Shown here: one piece after another, positions 1 to 10,736 of the stretch | Layout of the letters: every line of letters starts with the position of its first letter | Numbering within the stretch: the stretch's first letter is position 1 | Source of the DNA: Paracyclopina nana | Taxonomy: Eukaryota > Arthropoda > Copepoda > Cyclopoida > Cyclopettidae | Assembly (NCBI GenBank): GCA_019096065.1 | Contig: JAGUCH010000003.1 | Location: 5,208,001-5,272,000, forward strand | Direction of reading: 5' to 3' | Length of the DNA: 64,000 nt | The notes under the pieces: generated by a model | Databases searched by the model: none | What the model was told of the DNA's origin: nothing | The model's input: only the letters and a program-made list of their open reading frames with translations | Program-made: the position numbers and the translations under genes

Positions 1-177
1 CAAATAAAACTTCCCATTTGGCTTTTCAGTTGGTAGGAAGAAAATGGCCCCGAAGCAAACAAATCCAAAGGTGGCCAACACCAAGAAGATAAGATACTTT
101 TCTCGAGGTCGAAATGAGGCCGCTGATTTGGGACCCATAATGGCCGCAACAATGCCACCTCTAGACGAAGGTGGCAT
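1..177 (-). CDS. Class I alpha-1,2-mannosidase, N-terminal exon (partial)
   Basis: The minus-strand frame starts with ATG at 177 and stays open to the window edge, giving 59 residues. A short cytoplasmic head is followed by a hydrophobic segment (about residues 28-49) that includes CFGAIFFLP. This layout and the FGAIFFLP string match the type II signal-anchor of MAN1A-type Golgi alpha-1,2-mannosidases, which trim Man9 glycans on glycoproteins in the ER/Golgi. The catalytic GH47 domain would lie outside the window, to the left. The call rests only on the anchor region; another GH47 paralogue (MAN1A2/C1 type) is equally possible. Confidence 0.6.
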   Translation of the reverse strand, partial: MPPSSRGGIVAAIMGPKSAASFRPREKYLIFLVLATFGFVCFGAIFFLPTEKPNGKFYL

Positions 178-2091
178 TTTGGGTGCGTTTACTTTTCGCT
201 ATAGCCACTCAAAAATGCCGTAGCCATTTGGCGGAATAAATGTCTCGGCGGAATTTCTTTTTCCTCGTTTATTTTGCGAGGAGCGATGGCAACACTGGAC
301 AGTAAGACACGACACAGAATTTCTCTCCAATGGAGCAAAAAGTAAGTCGAGTCTAAAAGAAAGCCAAGCACTTCAGGCGGGACGCATCTGTCACTTATTC
401 TATGAGGAACGCCTTAGAAAACGCAGAGCAATTTTCTGTACTTCTATAGATCGAAGGCGCGAAAATTTAAAAAATAAAGTTACACACTATTTCTTAATAC
501 GGTACAATTTGATGACATGACCATTTGGGTGAACTTTTATGGTATTGCCTCATTTAATCGATAGAACTTATGTTTCAAATTGAAAGCTGTAGCTTATATA
601 GGATTCCTCAAGTTGAATAATGAACGACCACTCGTACTTCTTTTTAAAGCTTCTTTACTTTGAACATGCTCTTTTTTTCAGACATGTGATCGCCTTACAG
701 GAAATATTGGCGATAGAATAGATTATTAAGGAGCATTCAAAAGAAATTCTAGAATGCATTCGAGCAAGCATAATTATTTGGCGCTACCTCTAGGCTCTGC
801 ACATCGATTTGACCAGGGGCAAATCTATTGAGCAATCCTGACGGAATAATTCTACTTTTGAATCACGCAACTATAGTAGTTATTTCGTCCTCCGCTAGGG
901 AGCACTCCAGTAGCGCTAGTACTTAAAAAGAGCGCGAAATTCAAATTCAAGAACTGGATAAACCAGTGTGAGAGTGAGCGCTCACACTCGCTCGCATCAC
1001 ATGCCTGAAAGTGTTTCCAGCCTTTTTCCAACTTTAGCTCGTCATAAAATAAAATCAGGCTGTTTTTATGGCTTCTTGGGGATAATTTTGAATCCATATA
1101 TTCTAACATCAAGAAAATTCCACAGATTTGAATAGAAATTTCGTCCTGCACCCCAGAGCAGTAGCACCCTACCATAGTATAGTCCGATGACGTGCTATAG
1201 TAAAGCCTTTGTTTGTGATGCATTTTTATTTTGTTTGCCCCTGTTTGCCTTTGTTTGCCCTTGTTTGCCCTTGTTTGCCCTTGTTTGCTGCTGTTTGCCC
1301 TTGTTTGCCTTATTTAGACACGCCCACTTGACACTAAAAAATAATTCGTGTTATCCTCCAGCCTAGAGGTGTATAATCCTATATTTTCAAGATGCTAATA
1401 ATTTGCTAGCAACAGCCACAATTCAGTGTCTGACTTGACTTGCCATATGTTAAAAAGAATCTTGAAACAAATTAAGAAGCTTGCAACAAAGGAAATTTGA
1501 TCTTCATGATAGAACAACTATATACGCGTACTCTAGTTTTGGATGTGGGGAAAATGCAAGATACATTGACGTTGATCCTCAGTTTGGGATAGCCCCATAA
1601 ATTTGAGCTGTATTATTTAGACGAACTTAAGATAGTGGCTCGCACCTAATCATGGTGAAATGGAAAAACCCATGGGTAAAAGTTGAAGTAAATATAATTT
1701 GCAGATGCTGCACTTGAGTCATTGCTGAAAATGTAACCACAACAACTAAGAAGTTTAGAACAAAGAGACTGGCCAACTCTCTCATAGATGCTATGCTTTT
1801 TCACGACACGCACATAGCTCGTTTTTATCATACTTTCCCCCACAGTGCCTAAGCCCCGCGCTGGCCCCAAGATGTAAGCGTTACGCTCTCCATGATGCGG
1901 AATTAGATCTTGGCGGTGATCCAAAAACTGAACAGAAAAGCTTGCAGTGGCCTAGATTTTCGGCAACAGCTAAAGGAAGTTGAAATTCATTTCCTCTGAA
2001 AAGATATTAAGGTGGGTATCAAGTTAATATTCTATTTAAAGGTAAACAGCAGGATCTGCCTTACAGAAATTAGCCCTCTGTTCTCTTGAAA
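178..2091. other. Intergenic stretch upstream of two divergent genes
   Basis: About 1.9 kb lie between the mannosidase start (minus) and the MSS51-like start (plus). Apart from the 10-bp tandem repeat at 1231-1310 I see no supported gene. The open frames here (for example minus 852-1223) lack recognisable domains and do not continue across splice sites. Confidence 0.6.
1231..1310. repeat. 10-bp tandem repeat, 8 copies
   Basis: Eight head-to-tail copies of a 10-base unit, consensus TTGTTTGCCC, run without a gap. Only scattered substitutions occur at the end of some units. A short minisatellite. Confidence 0.9.
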
Positions 2092-3425
2092 ATGGCGAGG
2101 TCTGACATTGCCAATAAGTACCCACCCACTGAATTCAGCCAAAAATATGCCGCTGTGTTGGCTCCAAAGGGCAAATTGGTGGCCCCAAGTGAGGTTTTTG
2201 GAGAGGCTGGAGTCTTTGGTGCTGATGTCGAGGAAAAAACTAGGCAAGCATTTAAGGTCACCATGAAAAAGATAGACAAGATCAACTCCAAATCAGAGCT
2301 ACACAAGGATGACTTGATGCGCGAACGAATTGATCAGGTAATAAAAGCACAAAATGAACCAATCTTTGTCAAATGCTAGTGTACGCTACAGGTGGTGGAA
2401 TGTTTTCCCAACACTATGCCAAAGGACTTGCCAGAACTGCTGCAAAAGTCCAAGTGGACTAAGCCGGCCAAGGAAGTGGAAACCTGGGATCATTGGTGGG
2501 CAATGCATGAGAAAATTGTCAAGCCTCTGAAGAAAACGGCCAAAGTTATCAATGCTTGGTGGAGCTACACCGAAAGGCCAGAAGTTGGCGAGGAGCAAAT
2601 TCTGGAGTCCTTGAAAAGGCTCATCACTGGAGTCCTCACTCATCCCGTGACCATTGGGAAAATGGTGAGCAATTACACACCCAAGAGGAAGAAGAATTCG
2701 CCCAAGAGCGTACATTTGGTGGGCACGGACAGGCCTGAGGCAACCATGATTTACGCTGGTTTCTACCACGAAATCTTAGCCTCTAATCCTTTGAACCCGA
2801 TCAAATTGACCTTGGTCAGCCCGGATGAGGCCAACCAACAATTGGCGAGAGACTGCTCTCCCGCCACGCCCATGCTGATTAATCCTAGGTGCAAGTTGAC
2901 CGCTTGGGAGGGGCTCTATCATGACTTCTGGGACAAGTATGTCAACAGGCAAAGGGTAGAAGTACCCGATCTAATCATGGGCATTCATCCTGGCTTGCAT
3001 GCTGAAGGCGTCTACGAGTTTTGGGAGCCTACGCTCGAGCTGGTTCTAGATAAAGAAATAGTTACTGTCTTCACTGTGCTGAATGAGGAAGAATACGTGC
3101 AGAGTCTGGAAAGGCTGGATGCTCTGTTTTGCAAGTACGTCTACAAAGGGCTGAACCCATTTGCTTCACACCATGTGAAGCAAACTCCACATGATGCTGA
3201 TCTCATGTGGGCCTCTAATATGTACCTCATAGTCATCAAGGTGAGATTACTGCAGCTATTTCACTTATCATAGCACAGGCAAACTCGTGATTTTTCTAGG
3301 GGAGAACAGTTGACCTGAAAACTTTGTGCTTGATTGAAGAGCCCTCAACAGGAGCCAATAATGATGACGAGCTAGATAATGCGGAGGAAGAATTTGAGAG
3401 GCTACTTAGGGAAAGCGGAGAGTAA
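2092..3425 (+). CDS. MSS51 C-terminal-domain-like protein
   Basis: Three exons (2092-2337, 2392-3240, 3300-3425) join in phase to give 406 residues. The ATG at 2092 has an in-frame stop 21 bases upstream, which fixes the start. Residues about 160-370 resemble the C-terminal domain of MSS51 and related zinc-finger MYND proteins: HLVGTDRPEAT, LVSPDE and a late block with LVLDKEIVTVFTVLNEEEY. The N-terminal MYND zinc finger usual in MSS51 is absent; no suitable Cys cluster is seen. The C-terminus is acidic. A poly(A) signal AATAAA lies at 3476-3481. Yeast MSS51 acts in mitochondrial COX1 expression and the vertebrate protein in muscle metabolism. The role of this form without a MYND finger is unknown. 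Confidence 0.55.
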
Positions 3426-3786
3426 TCGTAAAATGCATGGCAGATTTTTAACATTAATTGTAAGCATTTTTGTTCAATAAACTAATTTGCTACCACTACC
3501 AGGGCATGCTTTATAAGAATTATGTCAATTCTTCAAGCAAATAATAATCGGCGTTTTTTTTTGGCGGAAATGGCGGAGCCGCTTTATATGATTATTGCTA
3601 GGTAAGGGCAAGACAGGAAAGCATTCCGCATCGTCTTTGTCAAAGGGTAGAATTTATCAAAAGATGAAACGAGTTGAATTTTGAAAGCGTCACGAAGTAA
3701 TAAGAACAAAATGGGTAGCTCAACTTAGCAACTGTGTTCGTTTAAAATTGAAAAAATACGATACTTTTGAACTCTTAGGCACTTTC
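3426..3786. other. Gap between convergent genes
   Basis: Holds the 3' UTR and poly(A) signal of the upstream plus-strand gene and the expected 3' UTR of the minus-strand gene that ends at 3787. No further gene is seen. Confidence 0.6.
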
Positions 3787-4743
3787 TCATTGAGCATCGC
3801 CTCTCAGGGCTGGAAGATCTTCGCCGCATTTGATCAAAATCGCCTTGTGCTTCTTATTGGTTTCTTCGTCAAAGTTTAAGCAACCTCCAGGAACTCCCAA
3901 CATCAGCTTTTGAATCATCACCCTAAAAAGATGGAGAATGTTTTTAATGTAAGCTAGCGATTATCACCATCAAAAAAGTAGATTACCGCATTTGATTGAG
4001 TCGGTCTTCTTCGGCCTTTAAATCTTCCATCTTGTTCTCAATGACACTGGCATTGTCTTTGTGTTTCTTGGGCAAAGCGGGGATGACCTCAGCATCGTGA
4101 TTCTTTTCGAGGAGCGACGCATATGTTTCCCTTACCTTTGTGAATCGTGAGGCCAGCTCCTTTTTAAGTTCCAAAAATTCCAACTCTTTCTTCATGCGTT
4201 CTTCCTCAGCGTACATAATACCCTCTGAGCGTTCGGCCTGCTCCTCAAGTAGCTCAACCAAATAAGCTCTTTCATCTGGATCTCCTAAATCGGATCCCTC
4301 CAAGCCAATGGCTTTACTGAGAGCAGGAGAGGCCAAAGATGCCTTGATAGCCATCGACAAGGCTTCAAAGTTCAAAGTCACTCGGGTGTGCTCGTGTGCA
4401 ACATTATGCAAAATTTCGTACTGCTGAGTTAGGTTGAATGCAGACCAATCTTGGCGGGTTGACATAGACTTTGCAGGCCTCTTGCTGGGAGTTGACGATC
4501 CTTTCGTCATGAAAGAATCAAAATCACATCCGCCGCCTTGCTCAAACACTAAAGTTAATAAAGAAAGAAATTGTATCATATGTGACAAACGAAGAAAATG
4601 AACAAACCTTTCACTGCAGCTTTCCATCCGTGCACCTGGTCCAAGAGTGAAGTTAGCCTTTCCTGAAGTGTTTCAACCAATTTGATATCAGAAATAGTTC
4701 CTTCTTCAGGAGCAGGACATGATATCAATGGTTCAGAAGACAT
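3787..4743 (-). CDS. Coiled-coil protein, possible CENP-H-like kinetochore subunit
   Basis: Three exons (4743-4608, 4548-3987, 3922-3787) sum to 834 bases, 277 residues. From about residue 115 on the protein is charged and helical with long heptad-like stretches (EERMKKELEFLELKKELASR and onward). It ends in a hydrophobic-Gly segment, MIQKLMLGVPGG. That C-terminal pattern, a coiled coil followed by I-Q-x-L-x-LG, resembles the C-terminus of CENP-H (FQNLILG), an inner-kinetochore CCAN subunit. It is head to head with NCAPG, another mitotic chromosome gene, 744 bases away. The assignment is by short-motif resemblance only; another coiled-coil kinetochore or centrosome protein cannot be excluded. 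Confidence 0.35.
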
Positions 4744-5487
4744 TTTCTCGATGATCGTGAAAAAAGTAGTACCCACTGTTTTGAAAATGTTAATGGCTCT
4801 CAAAAATCGGATCGGATTTTTCATGAAGCCGTAGAGCTTCGACAAAATAATGGCTTGAAGCGTAAATTTTACCTACGAAAAAAAATGAGTAATTTATGAA
4901 ACTGTTATTTTTTGCTTCCTTGTATTTGTTGACAGTTCAATTGGAAAACACAGTAGTAATTTTTGTAGCAGCTTAACCATTCTTTTTTAATTGCTGCATT
5001 TTTTCGGCTCGCTTCATTAAAGCTTTGTTTGTTTGGCGCCAAGAAAAAAGCGGCAAAGTTCGAAACTTCGCAAGTTTCTAAGCATTAAATAATAATTTGC
5101 TGTAAACGCGGTTCTAACAAACTTTAAAAGCAGATTGATCTTAAATATTATTCTTTATAGCATGTGAAATCTGACATTCCTTCTTATTGTGAGCAGTGCA
5201 ATTACTAAATTTAGGGCTCGCTGTAAATATTTTTATTCCCTTTTGAGAAAAAGTGATCATTTGAATGATACCTATGTAATCGAAAATTCCTTTTTTTCTC
5301 TTAAAATTTGGATTCTAGACTCCTTCAATTCTGAAAAAGTGAGACTTGATCAAGACGGGACTTCAAACTCCTGATCGGCCTATTATTTTGACGCGTCATC
5401 ATAATTCAAAAAGTCGCGAAACAACGAGTCGTCGAAACGTCGGCTGACAACAATTGAATTTGTGCTTTTTTTAAATAAGGCGAAAAG
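4744..5487. promoter_or_regulatory. Shared divergent promoter region (CENP-H-like / NCAPG)
   Basis: These 744 bases separate two outward-facing start codons and should carry both promoters. The clearest motif is a palindromic E2F-type site at 5033-5042, TTGGCGCCAA, preceded by a T (TTTGGCGCC). E2F sites of this form drive S/G2 genes in animals. Binding here is inference. Confidence 0.4.
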
Positions 5488-8400
5488 ATGGCTATCGACT
5501 GTGCTCTGCAGCCGTGTGATATGAGTCGCAAGTTAGTGAGAGCATTTGATGCGTTTCAGTTGGACGACGTGAGTGTTAGCAAAGGAGTAAAAATCCTGAG
5601 AAAAATCTATGATGGACAGGAGAAGCAAGAGAGGAAAATTTTCTTCAAATATTTCACCCACATCCTGAAATTACCCTTATCCCGAGGAACTAGCAAAGAT
5701 CGTATGAATTCTTACGAAGAAAAAGTTTATGAAGTTGTGTGTCAATTTGCCACCTCATTTTTACAAGACAACAAGGAGGGTGAGTTTTACAGGTCAATCA
5801 CTAAGGTATCCTTTCGGTTAGCATTAAAGTATCTTCTTTTGCAGGATCTGAAAATTGCGCAAAAACTGGCGGCAACAACGATGATGAAGATGTTATCGTT
5901 GAATTGCCACCTTTTTTGAGGCGTTTCTTTGATTGGCTTTTAGACCACCATGAAGTGGAGAGCTCTGGAGCAAGGTTAAAGGTTTGCATGCTCATTAACC
6001 GCCTGCTTAAGCTTCTTGGGGAGGAGGCTGAAATTAATGATGAGTTATACCAAAAGATCTACGACAATATGCTTGAGCGTTTGAAGGACAAGGTGGCTGA
6101 AATTCGCGCGCAAGCCGTGAATGCTCTACAACGCCTTCAAGACCCAAAAGATGACCAATGTCCCATTATCAAAGCCTTCATTTTTCACATGGCCTGTGAC
6201 CCAAGCCCAGCCGTCCGAAGGTCAATTGTGAGATGCATTGGAGCTACCAAAATTACTCTATCTCATGTCATAAAGCGAACTATGGACGTGGATGAGAACG
6301 TGAGAAAAGCAGCGTACAAGTTCATTGCGGACAAGGTCCATATCAGGTCTATGACCATTTCTAAGAGGGAAGAAATAATTCGACGAGGGCTAACTGACAG
6401 AAATGAAAAAGTCAAGGACTTGGTTGCAAAGACTTTGGGTAAGAATCAAGTACTTTTCCTTTACACTCTTGACATCAGGTTGTGCTTTTCAGTACCTGCT
6501 TGGCTTCGGTTTTGCAATGACAATATCGTCGAACTTTTGTATGCTCTCGATGTTGGCAATTCTGATGGAAGCACAGCCAAAGAAGTGTTGTCGGTTCTGT
6601 TCCGAGGCGTTCCCTACGAGGAGCTTGTTGGTGCATTCCAGTACTTGGACCCTACCTCCAAGCTTATTCCCCACGACAAATTGAGCCCGGAAACTGCCTC
6701 TTATTGGCGAAATTTGGCTGAGTTTTTGCACAACGAGTCCGAAGTTCGAGGCGTGGCGGCAGCTGCTCCCCACTTGGAAAACATTTTGCCTGAGCTCACT
6801 CACTTTTGCTCTTATGTGCGGAATCATTTGATCGAGAATCACCCTGTAAAGCAGGATGGCGAAGAGAATTTCGAGGCTACTGCTATGGCATGGCTATTTT
6901 GCGGCAAGCAATTGATTCATATGATTAGTTTGTTCGACCTTGCCGATGCGGTAAGCTGTAAAAATTATTCTGGCAAAGAAACCTCCTTGATTTGTATTTT
7001 TTCAGGCCGGGAGAAATAATTTGCTTGCGCTCATCAAGGAACTTCTTCTTAGCAAAAATGTACCCCAATTTTTAGTGGAACCTTTGATGCGAATTCACCG
7101 GACTGTCCAAACCAACCCTCAATCAAGGATTCAAGATGTGGCTGAAATCATCTCTGAACTTCGAGACCCTATGAAAGTTGGAGAAGAGCTAGAGTTAGAT
7201 GGAGAAGCTAAGAAAAAAGAGGAGGACAGCCACGAAGATATTGAGGAAGAAAAAAGTGGCTATTCAAAGGGGGAGAAAGACAAATTAGTTGCAGCCCAGC
7301 AGAGAAAAAAGGTTGACATTGCCAAGCTTAAGGTCAAGCTCAACATTTTGCGTGACGAACTGGAAAAAGCCATCAGTGACAGAGAGTTCATAAAGGCTCA
7401 AGAACTGCAGCTGGAAATAGAGGAGCTGGATGAAAAACAGCAGAAATTGGTTGAAGAATTGGCTCTCATTGTGGTGCCAAAATCTGTGGAGAAAAGTGTT
7501 AAAACCAAGACCAGAATCGAGCCTGTCACTCAACAGGAGGAGCCTCCAGCATCTTCTAGCAGTGTGGTAACTGCAGAAAACTCTGACCCGAAGATTATTC
7601 TCAAGTGCTTATCAATGCTTGTGGAATTGCTGCAATCTCCTGATATCAACTCGCTTAATGCCACCCTTCAAACAATTTTGGATGAATTTGTGAAAGCCTC
7701 AGTTAGCAGTCTAGATGTCCAGATCAGAAATGTCGCTGTGAAAGCATTGGGAGGCTTCAGTTTGAGAAGCTTGGATGTGGCCAAGGAAAGTTTGCTTCTG
7801 ATTCTACAAATTGCCCACCTGGATATGGTATCCGTTAGGCTGACTGCCTTGGAAGCCATCTTCGACATGCTTTTATGGTATGGTTTAACCGCTTTCATAG
7901 ACGCTGATGGTGCATCCTTAGATGCCACTGAGACATTGAGCATTGAAGCTGTGCTAGACTCGGTTGCATCCGACAACTTGTTTAATGTGAGTAATTGAAT
8001 TTAGTGTATTTTTAATTTTTTTTCTATGAACCATTTTTATAGGGAGGCCAACTTACCCAACAGGATCTGAAGGCCCATGGGGGTAACCCTGTGGTTGCAA
8101 TTATCAGTAAGCTATTGGATGATCGAGATCTGGAGGTGCGCACTAAGGTCACTGAAGGCCTTTGCAAACTTATGATGAGCAAAGTCATTACGTCCTCGAA
8201 ACTCTTCACTCGGTTGATATTGATGTGGTACAACCCCGTAACTGACGGCCATGGCAAGTTGCGTCACATTCTTGGGGCGTTTTTCCCGCTCTTTGCTTCC
8301 CTGTCTGTGGAGAATCAAAACACCATTGAAGAGGCCTTTTTGCCTACGCTGAAGACGCTGTTTTCAGCACCTGTAACCAGCCCCCTGAATGAGGTTGATG

Positions 8401-9401
8401 TTGAAGATGTTGGCCTGTTTTTGCTGCAACTCACAGATCGAAGATTTCTACAGACGAAGGAGGCCTCAGCTGGCGAAAATAACTGCCACGATAGCATCGC
8501 CTACTCAATTTGCAATCACATTATCGGAGATCCAGTGTCTTTCCACGTGAAGCTTCTCCTCAAATTGCTCAACTCGCTTCAGATTAGCGTGGACGACTTT
8601 TCGAAGCTCAAAGAATTAAAAGTGTTGCAGACTGAAATGAGTGATGCAGTGAAAGAAAAGTTGAGCCAAAAGATGGTGGAAAAGTTTGGCAAGACTCTCG
8701 ATCTCTATCTTGCTCAAAATCCTGCTCCTACTCCAGTAAAAGAAGCTGAGCCTCCACAAGTCTCGACCAATCCAAACGAAGAGACCATGAACAACACCAC
8801 AAGGCTATTTAGGAAACGGCCACTATTCAGCCAAACTCTTAATATGCTCGAGGAGGGCCATGAGACTCCGTCTGCTTCTGAAAAGCCGCTCACAGCTATG
8901 GTGAGGGACGCTACTAATATAGTTGCTTGCAGTGATGACGAAGAGGACATTTTCGCCACTCCTAAGTCCGTCAGAACTGTTCACAGAGTAGATGGAGAGC
9001 TAGAAATTACCAAAGTAGAGGAGTCGCCTTTGAGTTGTCTTGACGCAACCTCTGAAAATTCTACTACTGACGAAATTGTTGCTGGCAATTTAACAGTTGG
9101 TGCCGAGAAGGCTAAACGACGCCAACAACGGAGGAAGCTGGTTGACAGTGACGAAGAAGGTGGTGCGTCCATCATCACCTCTACCCAGATTGAACCCAGG
9201 AGAAGCTCAAAAAGGCTGTCGCAAGTTGGGTCGAAATCCGCAACAGAGGAGGACCAAGAGGAGAAGGCTACAAGAGGCAGAAAGCCTGTTGAGGTCAAGT
9301 CTTCAAGGCCTCAACGAAAGTCAAGGCAACTTGATAGCTCTGCAGGCTCGAGCGACAGCTCCTCCTCAAAAACAAGGCCGAAAAGGACCAAAAGGGTTTG
9401 A
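5488..9401 (+). CDS. NCAPG: Condensin complex subunit 3 (CAP-G)
   Basis: Five exons (5488-5779, 5845-6438, 6493-6950, 7006-7986, 8043-9401) encode about 1226 residues. The N-terminal half is HEAT repeats, for example LKDKVAEIRAQAVNALQRLQD and the VRRSIVRCIGATKITL block. A charged coiled coil lies near residues 535-600 and a second HEAT block follows. That block has the family-typical LILMWYNPVTDG...LRHILGAFFPLFA segment and EEAFLPTLKTL. The last 200 residues are disordered, Ser-rich and basic. CAP-G pairs with CAP-D2 and the kleisin CAP-H in condensin I to compact mitotic chromosomes. The protein is longer than the human one (about 1015) because of the basic tail. Confidence 0.95.
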
Positions 9402-9541
9402 GCGCGTTTATTCGAGTGTTTCATATTGATTTTTCAATTTCACATAGCAGTAATTGAAAGTATGATGAAAGTAATTTTTGAAAATTGTATTTGGCAGATG
9501 ACCAACCCAACTGAAATACATAGCACAAAGATTTAACATAG

Positions 9542-10230
9542 CTAGTGCAGTTTACGATTTTTTGATCCAGTCTCGCACTTGGAGCAATTCTCGTGGATGT
9601 TGCAGTTCTTGAACAAAAAGCACTTGTGATGAGGTTGTGGGTCGTCGCTGACGTCATATTGAGTCCAAAAGTTGCAAGCTTCCAAAAGTTGGCACTAAAA
9701 CGAAATAATTTCATAGTGGCTAGCAGCAACAAATTACATCAGGAATTAACTTACTTGCTTCTTGCATGAAAACGTGTCTGCAGCGTCGAAGTAGTAGATA
9801 TCAACGATGTTGTTCAATTCGGTACCGCAAGTGTAGTTTCCGTTCTCGCAGTCTTCAATTGGAGGCTCTTCGGGACCTTAGAATTCCAATAAAAAACTAT
9901 TTACTAAATAGAAAATGTTCAATGCTATTTACCAGTTGTGCAGTCATCGCAAGGCTCAAGAGTATCGCACGTCTTGAACAAAAAGCATTTCATGTGGTCA
10001 GTGGGGTCGTCGTTCACTCCAAACATTGTGAAGAACTTGCAGGCTTCAATCATTTTGCATTCTCGTTGGCAAGATCTTCGGTCAGCAATGTCATGGAAGA
10101 AAACATCAACGACATTGTCCAACGTGACTGGACAAGAGCCATTGGTGAAAGGGCAATCTTCTTCATTTTGGCTCAGAGTTAAGCTAGCAGAGCAAAGTAA
10201 GAAAGCCAACGAGAAGAAAAGCTGCCTCAT
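9542..10230 (-). CDS. Secreted protein with two PAN/apple-like repeats
   Basis: Three exons (10230-9933, 9876-9755, 9694-9542) give 190 residues. The start at 10230 opens a clear signal peptide (MRQLFFSLAFLLCSASLTLS). Two repeats of about 75 residues follow, each with nine Cys in the same spacing and ending in C-F-L-F-K-x-C-x(5)-C-x-x-C-x-TG. They share N-N-[VI]-V-D-[VI] and FH/FD-[ID]-AD blocks, so they arose by internal duplication. The pattern resembles arthropod PAN/apple domains, which bind proteins or carbohydrates. A 5' UTR intron is likely: an acceptor CTAATTTCAG lies just before the ATG and a donor near 10290. Function unknown. Confidence 0.7.
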
Positions 10231-10736
10231 CCTGAAATTAGGCAATTGTTCTGCTTGCAAAGTACACGTATACAGTTTTTTTACAACTTACTTTGACTAT
10301 CAGGATCAAGAGGACTTGATCCAAGTAGTAACACTAGCACTGCTTATTAAAGCTTTATCTACAATTCCTTTTTTGCCCTATGGGAAATCTTATCAACTAA
10401 ATTATGATCAACTTTTATTTCTGCCAGAAAACTGTAAATTAGCGCTTTGAAGATAGTGGAGCATTATCAGCTCTGCTTAATTCATGAAGCAGAAGTTATT
10501 ATGGACTACCAATATGTTGAGTAACTTCATCACCATAAAACCCTGAATCAAATAGTATGGCCCATGAATTAGGCAAGTAGATTTATTTTACAGCTACTTA
10601 TAAATTATCAAGATTAGCTAGTTTATCCTCTTGAGCTGATATGTATCTTAATCTGACCTCGTGACGTCAAGGACATAAGCCAATAAAAGATATTCAGGCC
10701 GATTTTCACCTCTCTATTGCTAAGTTGGCATTCAGG
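10231..10736. promoter_or_regulatory. Divergent promoter between PAN-like gene and chitinase
   Basis: About 500 bases between two secreted-protein genes facing apart. It holds the probable 5' UTR intron of the minus-strand gene and an A/T-rich TATA-like AATAAAAG at about 10682-10689, roughly 50 bases before the chitinase ATG. No coding sequence is seen. Confidence 0.4.

Noticed and set aside
852-1223. 123-residue minus-strand open frame
   Set aside because: No recognisable domain, low-complexity surroundings, and no splice partner. Likely chance.
3545-3575. E2F-like TTTGGCGGAA string
   Set aside because: It lies between two convergent 3' ends, where a promoter site has no expected use; chance match.
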